Part shown: positions 53,827 to 62,508 of the stretch, one piece after another
Numbering within the stretch: position 1 is the first letter of the stretch
Layout: every line of letters starts with the position of its first letter
Assembly: GCF_015710575.1 (NCBI RefSeq)
Contig: NZ_CP065373.1
Span: 1,922,001-1,986,000 of the forward strand
Source of the DNA: Mycolicibacterium mengxianglii
Lineage (GTDB): Bacteria > Actinomycetota > Actinomycetes > Mycobacteriales > Mycobacteriaceae
Direction of reading: 5' to 3'
Length of the DNA: 64,000 bases
Program-made: the position numbers and the translations under genes
Notes under the pieces: generated by a model
Database searches by the model: none
What the model was told of the DNA's origin: nothing
What the model saw: only the letters and a program-made list of their open reading frames with translations

Positions 53827-54989
53827 TGTTCGTCGTCGTCCTGGGCGCGATCCTCGCGCTGATGCATCTGTACGTGTGGCGTCGGCTCATCAAGGACACC
53901 ACCGGCCCTGGGCGTACCCGCCGGGTTCTGACGCTGGTCCTGGTGACGCTGCTGATCCTGCTGGTGGCCACTCTGGTGTTGCCGCGGTTGACCGGGATCC
54001 GCGATGCGGCCTGGTATGCCTGGCCGGGATATCTCTGGTTCGGGCTGGCGGCGTATCTGTTCTTGACGTTGCTGGTGCTCGAACCGGTCCGCCTGGTGCT
54101 GCGGGGCTGGGTGAAAGCCGAGCCGCAGCCTGCGCCTGAGCAGCCGGCGGGTCTCAACCGCCGGGTGTTCTTGGCGCGTACCACTGCAGCCGCGGCTGGT
54201 GCGGCGTCGGTGGGGCTCGTCGGCTTCGGGGCGGCGACGGCACTGGGGCCGCCACAGGTGTTGCAGGTTCCGATCCGACTGCGCCGGCTCGATCCGGCGC
54301 TCAACGGTTTCCGGGTGGCCGTGGTCTCCGACATTCACCTCGGTCCGCTGGCCGGACGTGCACACACCGAGCGCATCGTGGCGATGATCAACGAGACCGA
54401 CGCCGACTTGGTGGCCATCGTCGGTGATCTGGTGGACGGCACCGTCGCCGAGCTCGGCCCTGCGGCAGAACCGTTGCAGGACTTGGTTTCCCGGGAGGGG
54501 GCATTCTTCGTCACGGGTAACCACGAATACTTTGTGTCCGACACCGCGGAGTGGCTGCATGAGCTGGAGCGCTTCGGGGTGATGCCATTGCGCAACGAGA
54601 ACACCACGATCCGGCGCGGCGGTGCCGCTTTCGACCTTGCCGGCGTCAACGACCTCGCCGGTCGGCAGCGCGGCGAGCCACCGGATCTCGATCGCGCACT
54701 CGCCGGCGCCGATTCGTCGCGGCCCACGGTCCTGTTGGCCCATCAGCCGGTGCAGGTCTCCGAAGCCGCCGCCCGAGGGGTGGACCTGCAGCTCTCCGGG
54801 CACACCCACGGCGGTCAGATGTGGCCGTTCCACTATGTCGTCGAAGCAGTCCAGCCTTCGTTGGCCGGACTCTCATCGGTGGGGGAGACCCAGCTCTATG
54901 TGTCGCGAGGCGCCGGATTCTGGGGCCCGCCGGTGCGGGTGGGTGCGCCGCCGGACATCTCGGTATTGACGTTGGAGGCCTTCCGGTAG
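53826..54989 (+). CDS. Membrane-anchored metallophosphoesterase
   Basis: A 387-residue protein with three hydrophobic helices in the first 100 residues, a Tat-like segment NRRVFLARTTAAAAG with a further hydrophobic stretch (about 113-140), and an extracytoplasmic calcineurin-like domain. Metal motifs are SDIHLG, GDLVDG, GNHEY, AHQPVQ and GHTHGGQ. It resembles the YkuE/YaeI group that acts on lipid or nucleotide phosphoesters. It is coupled to the PLD-like gene by TGATG, which suggests a shared lipid-phosphate role. Confidence 0.9.
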   Translation: MFVVVLGAILALMHLYVWRRLIKDTTGPGRTRRVLTLVLVTLLILLVATLVLPRLTGIRDAAWYAWPGYLWFGLAAYLFLTLLVLEPVRLVLRGWVKAEPQPAPEQPAGLNRRVFLARTTAAAAGAASVGLVGFGAATALGPPQVLQVPIRLRRLDPALNGFRVAVVSDIHLGPLAGRAHTERIVAMINETDADLVAIVGDLVDGTVAELGPAAEPLQDLVSREGAFFVTGNHEYFVSDTAEWLHELERFGVMPLRNENTTIRRGGAAFDLAGVNDLAGRQRGEPPDLDRALAGADSSRPTVLLAHQPVQVSEAAARGVDLQLSGHTHGGQMWPFHYVVEAVQPSLAGLSSVGETQLYVSRGAGFWGPPVRVGAPPDISVLTLEAFR

Positions 54990-55120
54990 GCGCTGTTTCG
55001 CATACACCTGTCACCGGTTTCGTCTGGAATCGGACACATCTTCGAGGAGTGTTTGCGCCGACTGGCAACCACCCCCCACCACCCGGCCCACAAGACGACG
55101 ACGAACCACCCTGCTGACCA

Positions 55121-55792
55121 TCAGAGGTGGCGATACCTGCGCTCGGGGCGGCCGGCGCCGTACTGCAGCCGTAGTTCCAGCGTGCCGATGCTGAGGTAGT
55201 GCTCCAGATAGCGGCGCGCACTCACTCGTGAAATGCCCACCAGCTCAGCGCATTCGGCCGCTGATACCTCGTCGGCGTCACGCACCGCTGCCAGCACCAG
55301 CGCCGCGGTCTCGACACCCAGCCCCTTGGGCAGCGGGGCGGCGCTCTGAGTGCGCGGCGCGCCGGGGTTGCCGAACAACCTGTCCACCACACTCTGATCG
55401 ACGTGCGCCACGGCGCCCAGGGTGGCGGCCCGGGCGGCGAAAGCCTCGAGTTTGGCACGTAACTGGACGAATTCGAACGGTTTGATCAGGTAGTCGGCGG
55501 CGCCGCCGTCAAGCGCGGCGCTCACGGTGTCCAGTTCGCGTGCCGCGGTGATCATGATGACTCCCACGCCGTTGCCGGTCGAGCGCAACCGCTGTAACAC
55601 CTGCAGGCCGGTCATGTCCGGCAGGTACACATCCAGCAGCACCAGATCGGGGGCCAGTTCGGCCACCGCCGTCAGGGCTTCCGACCCGTTGCGGGCCACC
55701 CCGACAGTGCGGAACCCGTCGACCTGTTCGACGAACCGTCGGTGGATCTCGGCGACCATGAAGTCGTCGTCTACCACCAGCACATCAGGCAT
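55121..55792 (-). CDS. Response regulator, CitB/DcuR family
   Basis: A 223-residue regulator. The receiver domain has acidic pocket D8-D10 (VVDDDF), phosphorylation site D54 (LLDVYLPD), ITAA and the conserved Lys in LIKPFEF. The output domain (about 155-223) is a winged helix with VSAAECAELVGISRVSARRYLEHY (shown here in part). It is the cognate regulator of the overlapping sensor kinase and probably controls the divergent tctCBA genes. Confidence 0.93.
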   Translation of the reverse strand: MPDVLVVDDDFMVAEIHRRFVEQVDGFRTVGVARNGSEALTAVAELAPDLVLLDVYLPDMTGLQVLQRLRSTGNGVGVIMITAARELDTVSAALDGGAADYLIKPFEFVQLRAKLEAFAARAATLGAVAHVDQSVVDRLFGNPGAPRTQSAAPLPKGLGVETAALVLAAVRDADEVSAAECAELVGISRVSARRYLEHYLSIGTLELRLQYGAGRPERRYRHL

Positions 55793-57455
55793 GGGCGTTC
55801 TCGCTCAACGGGATCCGAACGGTGAAACGGGCGCCGCCGCCGGTCGCATCGGTGACCGCCACCGAGCCGCCGTATTGTGCGGTCACCAGACGGACCAGGG
55901 CCAGTCCGATACCGCGCTTCTCCGCCGGCCCGCCCGCACCTTCGGGTTTGGAGGTCACTCCGCGCGCGAAGATGGACTCACGCAGATGCTCGGGCACACC
56001 GGGGCCGGAATCGGTGACGTTGATCATCAGGGCGCCGTCACCGATGCCGTCACCGGTGATGCCAACCACCACCCGGGCCTCCGCTGACCCCTCCGAGACG
56101 TCGACGGCGTTGTCGATCAGGTTGCCCAGCAGTGTGATGACGTCGGTGGCCATCGCCGGATCCAGCGGTGACAGAGATGATTCCCCGGAAATATTCAGTG
56201 CCACTTTACGTTCGGCGGCCAGTGAAGTCTTGGCGATCAGCAGCGCTGCCACCGCCGGATCGGAGATGCGTTGGGTGACGGCGTCACTGATCTCCGCGCG
56301 TCTCCGGGTCAACGCACCCACCAGTTCGCGTACCGCATCGAATTCCCCCAGCTGTACCAGCCCGGAGATGGTGTGCAACTGATTGGCGAACTCGTGGGTC
56401 TGGGCTCGAAGAGTGTCGGTCACGCTCTTGTGGGACGACAACTGGCCCCGCATGGTGGCCAACTCGGTGCTGTCACGCATCGTGGTCACCGTACCGATGG
56501 AGTGGCCGTCGCTACTGGCCGCCCGCCGGTTCAGCGCCAGTACCCGGGTACGTGTGGCGATCACCGTGTCGGGTCCTGCCGAGGTGTGGGCGCCGTCGGA
56601 GTCGGGGTCCGACTGCAGGAAGTCGACGACCGCCGGATCCATGCCGACGGAGTCCACCCGGCGACCGATCACGGTGCTGTCCAGGCCCAGTAGTTCGCAG
56701 GCGCTGTCATTGAGCAGGGTGATCTCGCCGTCGGTGTTCACCGCGACCACGCCCTCGCGGATGCTGTGGAGCAATGCTTCCCGGTGATCGGCCAGGCCGG
56801 CGATCTCGGCGATCTCCAGTCCGCGGGTACGCCGTTTGATCCGCCGGGACAGCAGCCAGGACGCGGCCAATCCCAGCAACGCGCCCAGGCTCAGATACAC
56901 CGCCAGCCGTTCCCCGGCGCCCGAGAGCAGCTGCCACAGGCTGGGGTAACGCTCACTGACAGAGACAACGGCCAGCACGTCACCGGTCACCGCCAGGATC
57001 GGCACCTGCCCCACCAGGCTGTGCACCCCGGCGATGTCGACATCGCCGAACCACGCGCGCCCGGTGCGGGAATCGCTGGTGCCGAACTCTGCGGGGGCAC
57101 CCACCCGGGACGGGTCCGAGGAGGCGCGCACGATGCCGTCGGGGCTGATGATCTCGGCCAGCCCGGCCCCCGACAGCGCCACTGCCCGGTCCACATCCGG
57201 AGCCAGGATCTGTGCGGCGAACGGGTCGGCGAAGCGTTCCCGCACGATCGGCAGGGACGCCGTGTTCTCGGCGACGGCGATCATGCGCTGCCCGCGGACT
57301 TCGCGGAATTCCCTGGTCGACTGGGTGACGGACACGGCGGCCACGGCCAGCAGCACGACGGCCACGACCATCAGCTGGAAGGCCAGGAACTGTCCGGCCA
57401 GGCTCGCGCCGCGGCGGGGTCGCGACCGGTTTCGACGGGTGTTCTTAATGACCAA
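55785..57455 (-). CDS. Sensor histidine kinase, CitA/DcuS family
   Basis: A 556-residue kinase. An Arg-rich N-terminus leads to helix one (about 20-42), an extracytoplasmic PAS-like sensor (about 45-170), and helix two (about 180-202). A cytoplasmic PAS domain, a phosphoacceptor segment QTHEFANQLHTISGL, and an ATPase domain with NLIDNAVDV, DSGPGVP and RGIGLALVR follow. Such kinases sense di- or tricarboxylates outside the cell. The TTG start is preceded by AAAGGAAG; a GTG 12 codons earlier lies inside the GTGAC inverted repeat. The end overlaps the regulator by 8 nt. Confidence 0.92.
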   Translation of the reverse strand: MVIKNTRRNRSRPRRGASLAGQFLAFQLMVVAVVLLAVAAVSVTQSTREFREVRGQRMIAVAENTASLPIVRERFADPFAAQILAPDVDRAVALSGAGLAEIISPDGIVRASSDPSRVGAPAEFGTSDSRTGRAWFGDVDIAGVHSLVGQVPILAVTGDVLAVVSVSERYPSLWQLLSGAGERLAVYLSLGALLGLAASWLLSRRIKRRTRGLEIAEIAGLADHREALLHSIREGVVAVNTDGEITLLNDSACELLGLDSTVIGRRVDSVGMDPAVVDFLQSDPDSDGAHTSAGPDTVIATRTRVLALNRRAASSDGHSIGTVTTMRDSTELATMRGQLSSHKSVTDTLRAQTHEFANQLHTISGLVQLGEFDAVRELVGALTRRRAEISDAVTQRISDPAVAALLIAKTSLAAERKVALNISGESSLSPLDPAMATDVITLLGNLIDNAVDVSEGSAEARVVVGITGDGIGDGALMINVTDSGPGVPEHLRESIFARGVTSKPEGAGGPAEKRGIGLALVRLVTAQYGGSVAVTDATGGGARFTVRIPLSENAHA

Positions 57456-57477
57456 AACTTCCTTTGAGTCCGAAACG

Positions 57478-57491
57478 GTGACGCAGGTCAC
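57478..57491. promoter_or_regulatory. Inverted repeat in the kinase-tctC intergenic region, possible operator
   Basis: GTGAC and GTCAC are separated by 4 nt (GCAG), a perfect 5 bp dyad between the divergent kinase and tctC starts. It is a candidate site for the CitB-type regulator. Confidence 0.4.
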
Positions 57492-57553
57492 TTTTAGGAA
57501 CAGTATTGCTGAGCATCAACTGCGACGGCTGTCGCGACGAGGGGAGGGACACG

Positions 57554-58558
57554 GTGCCAGAACCCACAGTGTCGACACGACGACGATATGGCGCGGTGGC
57601 CGCGATGGTGGCACTGCTGATCGCGGTCCTGGCCACCGGGTGCGGCGTGACGCGCGGCAGCGACCCGTCCGGCATGCACCGGCTGCGGATGATGGTGCCC
57701 AACAGCCCGGGCGGCGGGTACGACCTCACGGCACGCACCGCGGTCAAGATCATGGAAGACGACGACATCACCGGTCGCGTCGAGGTGTTCAACGTCATCG
57801 GCGCCGGTGGCACGGTCGCGATGGCGCGGCTGATGAATGAACGCGGCAACGGTGACCTGATGATGATGATGGGCCTGGGCGTCGTCGGCGCGGTGTACAC
57901 CAACGGGTCCTCGGCGCGCGCCTCCGACGCCACGGCTCTGGCCAAGATGGTCGAGGAGCAGGAGGGGATCCTGGTCCCGGCCACTTCGCCGTTCAAGACC
58001 GTCGCCGACTTCGTGGCCGCCTGGAAGGCCGATCCCAGCCGGGTGACCATCGGCGGCGGTTCCTCACCCGGGGGCCCCGATCATCTGTTCCCGATGGAAA
58101 CCGCCCGCGCCGTGGGTGTCGACCCCAAGCGGGTCAACTTCGTCTCCTACGACGGCGGCGGCGATCTGCTGACCGCCCTGCTGGGCAACAAGATCGCCGC
58201 GGGAACCTCCGGTCTGGGCGAGTACGTCGACCAGATCGAATCCGGGCAGGTGCGGGTGCTGGCGGTCTCGGGCAGTGAACGTGTCGAAGGCGTCGACGCG
58301 CCCACGCTCACCGAGGCCGGGATCGACCTGACATTCACGAACTGGCGCGGAATCCTCGCTCCACCAGGGATTTCCGAGCAGGATCGCGACGCCATGGTGA
58401 AGATCCTGGAGGAGTTGCACAACACCGATGCGTGGAAGGAGGCGCTGGTGGCCAATGGCTGGAGTGACGCGTTCCTGACCGGGGAGCCGTTCGAGAAGTT
58501 CCTCGAGGAGCAGGACAACCGGGTCGCCACAACGCTGACAGATCTGGGGCTGTTATGA
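57554..58558 (+). CDS. tctC: Tripartite tricarboxylate transporter substrate-binding lipoprotein
   Basis: Extracytoplasmic binding protein of the TctCBA uptake system, 334 residues. The signal sequence ends in a lipobox LATGC (C about 30). The Bug-family fold follows, with PNSPGGGYDLTAR and a GGGSSPGGPDHLFP loop near the ligand site. The GTG follows GGGGAGGG at 5 nt. The stop overlaps tctB by ATGA. Likely ligands are citrate or another tri- or dicarboxylate; this rests on family knowledge. Confidence 0.93.
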   Translation: MPEPTVSTRRRYGAVAAMVALLIAVLATGCGVTRGSDPSGMHRLRMMVPNSPGGGYDLTARTAVKIMEDDDITGRVEVFNVIGAGGTVAMARLMNERGNGDLMMMMGLGVVGAVYTNGSSARASDATALAKMVEEQEGILVPATSPFKTVADFVAAWKADPSRVTIGGGSSPGGPDHLFPMETARAVGVDPKRVNFVSYDGGGDLLTALLGNKIAAGTSGLGEYVDQIESGQVRVLAVSGSERVEGVDAPTLTEAGIDLTFTNWRGILAPPGISEQDRDAMVKILEELHNTDAWKEALVANGWSDAFLTGEPFEKFLEEQDNRVATTLTDLGLL

Positions 58559-59064
58559 GCGAATCACCGGTAGTGCCCAAGAAGATCGACAAGGGCCAGT
58601 ACATCGTCTGCGTGGTGTGCCTGGCCGTGGGGATCTTCCTGATCGTCGACGCCATGCGGATCACGGCAGGCTTCGCCGCGGTGGATCCCGTGGGGCCGCG
58701 GCCATTTCCGATCGCCGTGGGCGCCGGCCTGATCGTGCTTTCGGTGATCCTGGCGGTCGCCATTCCTCGCGGATCGCGTGGTGAAGCCGACGCCGGCGAA
58801 GATGTCGACCCCGACATGCCCAGCGACTGGCGCACCGTCGGCCTGCTGATCGCGTTGTTCATCGCGACCATCCTGCTGGTCAACCCGCTCGGCTGGACCA
58901 TCACCGGCGGGCTGTTCTTCGCCGGCGCGGCAACGGTATTGGGCAGCAGGCATTACTTCCGCAATATTCTCATCGGCGCGGCGCTGGGCATCATCAGCTT
59001 CTACGCGTTCTACTCCGGGCTCGGAATTCCGTTGCCCGCAGGCATTCTGGACGGGATTCTGTAG
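58555..59064 (+). CDS. tctB: Tripartite tricarboxylate transporter small membrane subunit
   Basis: A 169-residue membrane protein with four hydrophobic helices (about 17-35, 50-68, 95-130 as a broken pair, and 140-158), typical of TctB. The DPVGPRPFPIAVG segment is the family signature between helices one and two. It pairs with TctA in the membrane. It is placed between tctC and tctA with no spacing to tctA. Confidence 0.93.
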   Translation: MSESPVVPKKIDKGQYIVCVVCLAVGIFLIVDAMRITAGFAAVDPVGPRPFPIAVGAGLIVLSVILAVAIPRGSRGEADAGEDVDPDMPSDWRTVGLLIALFIATILLVNPLGWTITGGLFFAGAATVLGSRHYFRNILIGAALGIISFYAFYSGLGIPLPAGILDGIL

Positions 59065-60606
59065 ATGGAGAACTTCGACTGGTTGATGCAGGGGTTCGCC
59101 GAAGCCGTGACCCCGATGAACCTGCTGTATGCGGTCATCGGTGTGCTGCTCGGTACGGCGGTGGGCGTGCTGCCGGGCATCGGCCCGGCGATGACGGTGG
59201 CGCTGCTGCTGCCGATCACCTACAACGTCAGCCCTTCTGCGGCGTTCATCATGTTCGCCGGCATCTTCTACGGCGGTATGTACGGCGGTTCCACCACCTC
59301 GATCCTGCTCAACACCCCTGGTGAATCGTCGTCGGTGATCACCGCCATCGAGGGCAACAAGATGGCCAAGGCCGGTCGGGCGGCCCAAGCCCTGGCGACC
59401 GCAGCCATCGGCTCGTTCGTCGCCGGTGCCATCGGCACCGCACTGCTCGCGGCGTTCGCGCCGGCGGTGTCACGGTTCGCCGTCACCCTGGGCGCGCCGT
59501 CGTATCTGGCGATCATGCTGTTCGCGCTCGTGGCTGTCACCGCAGTGCTGGGTTCGTCGAAACTGCGCGGCGCGATCTCGCTGCTGCTCGGGTTGGCGAT
59601 CGGCTTGGTCGGTATCGACTCGTTGACCGGTCAGCCGCGGGCCACCTTCGGATTGCCCCAGCTCAGTGACGGTATCGACATCGTGGTGATCGCGGTGGCG
59701 GTTTTCGCCGTCGGTGAGGCGCTCTGGGTGGCCGCCCATCTGCGGCGCCGGCCGGCCCAGATCATTCCGGTGGGGCGGCCGTGGATGGGCCGCGACGACT
59801 GGAAGCGGTCCTGGATGCCCTGGCTGCGCGGCACGGCGTACGGGTTCCCGTTCGGGGCACTGCCCGCCGGCGGTGCCGAGCTCCCGACGTTCCTGAGCTA
59901 CATCACCGAGAAGAAGCTCTCCAAGCATCCCGAGGAATTCGGCAAGGGTGCCATCGAGGGTGTGGCCGGGCCGGAGGCGGCCAATAATGCCTCCGCGGCC
60001 GGCACGCTGGTGCCGATGCTCTCGCTCGGCCTGCCCACCAATGCGACGGCGGCAGTGATGCTGACGGCGTTCGTGTCCTACGGCATCCAGCCGGGGCCGA
60101 CCCTGTTCGACAAGGAGCCGCTGCTGATCTGGACGCTGATCGCCAGCCTGTTCATCGGGAACTTCCTGTTGTTGGTGATCAACCTGCCGCTGGCGCCGCT
60201 GTGGGCCAAGCTGCTGCGCACCCCGCGGCCCTACCTGTACGCCGGCATCCTGTTCTTCGCGATCCTGGGTGCCTTCGCCGTCAACATCCAACCGCTCGAC
60301 CTGGCACTGCTGCTGCTGTTCGGATTGATGGGCCTGATGATGCGGCGTTTCGGGTTGCCGGTGTTACCGCTGATCATCGGCGTGATTCTGGGGCCGCGGA
60401 TCGAACGACAGCTGCGTCAAAGTTTGCAGCTCGGCGGAGGCGACTGGTCGAGCCTGTTCACCGAGCCGGTGGCGATCGTCACCTACGTGCTGATGGTGCT
60501 GCTGCTGGTAATGCCGCTGGTGCTGCGGTTGCTGCACCGCAGCGAAGAGACGCTGTTGATCGTGGAGGACGACAAGGACCAGCGAGAGAAGGCATCACAC
60601 ACATGA
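59065..60606 (+). CDS. tctA: Tripartite tricarboxylate transporter large membrane subunit
   Basis: A 513-residue permease of about twelve helices. Family segments are [20 protein letters not shown] (in part), [21 protein letters not shown] with TPGE, and a second half with [15 protein letters not shown] and [13 protein letters not shown]. The two halves are inverted structural repeats. Uptake is driven by proton or sodium gradient. The C-terminal tail is acidic. The universal stress gene follows 10 nt later and may share the transcript. Confidence 0.95.
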   Translation: MENFDWLMQGFAEAVTPMNLLYAVIGVLLGTAVGVLPGIGPAMTVALLLPITYNVSPSAAFIMFAGIFYGGMYGGSTTSILLNTPGESSSVITAIEGNKMAKAGRAAQALATAAIGSFVAGAIGTALLAAFAPAVSRFAVTLGAPSYLAIMLFALVAVTAVLGSSKLRGAISLLLGLAIGLVGIDSLTGQPRATFGLPQLSDGIDIVVIAVAVFAVGEALWVAAHLRRRPAQIIPVGRPWMGRDDWKRSWMPWLRGTAYGFPFGALPAGGAELPTFLSYITEKKLSKHPEEFGKGAIEGVAGPEAANNASAAGTLVPMLSLGLPTNATAAVMLTAFVSYGIQPGPTLFDKEPLLIWTLIASLFIGNFLLLVINLPLAPLWAKLLRTPRPYLYAGILFFAILGAFAVNIQPLDLALLLLFGLMGLMMRRFGLPVLPLIIGVILGPRIERQLRQSLQLGGGDWSSLFTEPVAIVTYVLMVLLLVMPLVLRLLHRSEETLLIVEDDKDQREKASHT

Positions 60607-60616
60607 GGCTCCCATC

Positions 60617-61009
60617 ATGATCGTGGTCGGATACACCGCCGACCGGTACGGCCGGACCGCGCTCGAGCACGGGATCGCCGAGGCGAAACTGCGCGAGACC
60701 ACGCTGCTGGTGGTCAACTCCAGCGCCGGCGACTCCTATGTCGACGCCGCCCTCGCCCAAGACGAGGAGGTGCACTCCCTGGAGGACCGGCTGGCTGACT
60801 GCGGTGTCGAGTTCGAGCTGGAACAACCCATCGGGGAGTACGCCGCCGACGCGCTGCTGAGCGTGATGGATCGCGCCGAGGCGCAGCTGTTGGTGATCGG
60901 CATCCGACACCGTAATCCGGTGGGAAAGCTGCTGTTGGGCAGCGTGTCTCAGCGTCTCATCCTGGAGTGCCGCAAGCCCGTCCTGGCCGTCAAGCCCGTA
61001 GGGTCCTGA
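60617..61009 (+). CDS. Universal stress protein family protein
   Basis: A single UspA domain of 130 residues. The N-terminal strand IVVGYTADRYGRTALEHG and the C-terminal nucleotide-binding region, with GKLLLGSVSQRLILECRKPVLAVKP in part, match the ATP-binding subgroup (G-x2-G-x9-G plus S). Its place directly after tctA suggests it responds to or regulates uptake, as Usp genes next to TctA-type or TRAP transporters do elsewhere; this is inference. Confidence 0.9.
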   Translation: MIVVGYTADRYGRTALEHGIAEAKLRETTLLVVNSSAGDSYVDAALAQDEEVHSLEDRLADCGVEFELEQPIGEYAADALLSVMDRAEAQLLVIGIRHRNPVGKLLLGSVSQRLILECRKPVLAVKPVGS

Positions 61010-61073
61010 CAGGGTGATTCCCGGTTCGCCCGAACGCACACGCGATTCTGGTTTGGCCGCCGGGCGTGCGGGC

Positions 61074-61079
61074 TACATT
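61074..61079 (+). promoter_or_regulatory. TANNNT -10 element, probable leaderless start of zwf
   Basis: TACATT ends 7 nt before the zwf GTG, the leaderless spacing. The 77 nt before zwf have no good Shine-Dalgarno sequence. Confidence 0.4.
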
Positions 61080-61086
61080 CGGTGAG

Positions 61087-62508
61087 GTGTCTGAACCACA
61101 GAACCTCCCGCCCCACGTCTTCGTGCTTTTCGGCGCCACTGGCGACCTGGCCAAGCGCAAACTGTTCCCCGGGCTCTATCACCTGGCTTTGGCCGGTCGG
61201 TTACCTGACGACTACCTGATCATCGGGTCCGGCCGTCACTCGCCGGGATCCGATGACGAGTTCCGCGACAAGATCCGGGACTCGCTGACCGAGTTCGTCG
61301 GTGAAGTCGACGCCGCGGTGGCTGACGAGGTGCTCGGGCGGTTGTCGTTCACCGTGTCCAGCTCAGACGACGGTAGCGACCTCGCCGAGGCGGTCAAGCA
61401 GGCGCAGGACAAGCTGGGCGACGATGCCAGCACCCTGATCTACCTGTCGGTGCCGCCGTCGGCGGCCAACGCGATGATCCGGATGCTGGGGGAGCAGGGA
61501 ATCGCCACCCGTGATCCGGACAAGGTCCGCATCGTCACCGAAAAGCCGTTCGGCACCGATCTGCAGACTTCACGGGAGCTCGACGCCACCATCAAGGACG
61601 TGGTTGACGAGACTCAGGTCTACCGGATCGACCACTTCCTAGGTAAAGAGGCGGTGCAGAACATCCTGGCGCTGCGCTTCGCCAACGGGCTGATCGAGCC
61701 GGCGTGGAACCGCACCACAGTCGAATCCGTGCAGATCGACATCCCCGAAGATCTCACCGCGGAGGGGCGCGGCAGCTTTTACGAGTCGACAGGTTGCTTC
61801 CGCGACATGGTGACCACCCACCTGTGCCAGGTGCTGGGGTTCATCGCAATGGAAGCGCCGGTTCGCCTGGATGCCGAACAGGTGCGCAACGAGAAGTCCA
61901 AGGTGTTCACCGTCATGCGCCCGCTGGACCCGGAACGGGTGGTGTTCGGCCAGTACGACGGCTACCGCGACCTGGATGATGTGGCCGAGGATTCCCAGGT
62001 GGAGACTCTGGTCGCATTGGAGGCCTTCGTCGACAACGAGCGCTGGCAGGGGGTGCCGTTCTATTTGCGCACCGGCAAGGCGATGGGTGACAACCGTCGC
62101 ACCGTGACACTGCGTTTCCGTACTCCGCCGCTAGGGCGGTTCGGCGAAAGTGGTTACGGTGCAGATGAATTGGTGCTGGAGCTGGAGGAGTCCCCGACGG
62201 CCCAGATCCACCTCAACGTCAAGCGGCCGGGCCCGGATATGGCGCTGACGTGCGGCACCTTCCACCTCGAGATCGCCGATGACGACCCCGACGATTCGCC
62301 GCTGGAAGCCTACGAGCGGTTGCTGTTGGATGTGATGCGCGGTGATCAGACATTGTTCACCCGCGCCGATGAGGTGGACCGGCTGTGGCAGGTGTGCCAG
62401 CCGGTACTGGACAACCCGCCGCCGGTGCAGCCGTACGCGCAAGGTTCATGGGGCCCCGCCGCCGCGGTGTCCCTGGTGAAGGGCGGTTGGCGGCTACCGG
62501 ATGCGTGA
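61087..62508 (+). CDS. zwf: Glucose-6-phosphate 1-dehydrogenase
   Basis: First enzyme of the oxidative pentose phosphate pathway; makes 6-phosphogluconolactone and NADPH. The protein is 473 residues. The coenzyme loop [11 protein letters not shown] is at about 15-25, EKPFGTD lies in the centre, and the active-site motif [10 protein letters not shown] is at about 178-187. The usual partners opcA, tal and tkt are not next to it, so this looks like an extra zwf rather than the one in the pentose phosphate operon. It overlaps the GH15 gene by 8 nt. Confidence 0.95.
   Translation: MSEPQNLPPHVFVLFGATGDLAKRKLFPGLYHLALAGRLPDDYLIIGSGRHSPGSDDEFRDKIRDSLTEFVGEVDAAVADEVLGRLSFTVSSSDDGSDLAEAVKQAQDKLGDDASTLIYLSVPPSAANAMIRMLGEQGIATRDPDKVRIVTEKPFGTDLQTSRELDATIKDVVDETQVYRIDHFLGKEAVQNILALRFANGLIEPAWNRTTVESVQIDIPEDLTAEGRGSFYESTGCFRDMVTTHLCQVLGFIAMEAPVRLDAEQVRNEKSKVFTVMRPLDPERVVFGQYDGYRDLDDVAEDSQVETLVALEAFVDNERWQGVPFYLRTGKAMGDNRRTVTLRFRTPPLGRFGESGYGADELVLELEESPTAQIHLNVKRPGPDMALTCGTFHLEIADDDPDDSPLEAYERLLLDVMRGDQTLFTRADEVDRLWQVCQPVLDNPPPVQPYAQGSWGPAAAVSLVKGGWRLPDA

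Noticed and set aside
54990..55120. Search for a terminator between the metallophosphoesterase and the response regulator
   Set aside because: No stem followed by a T-run on either strand; the 131 nt hold no feature I can support.
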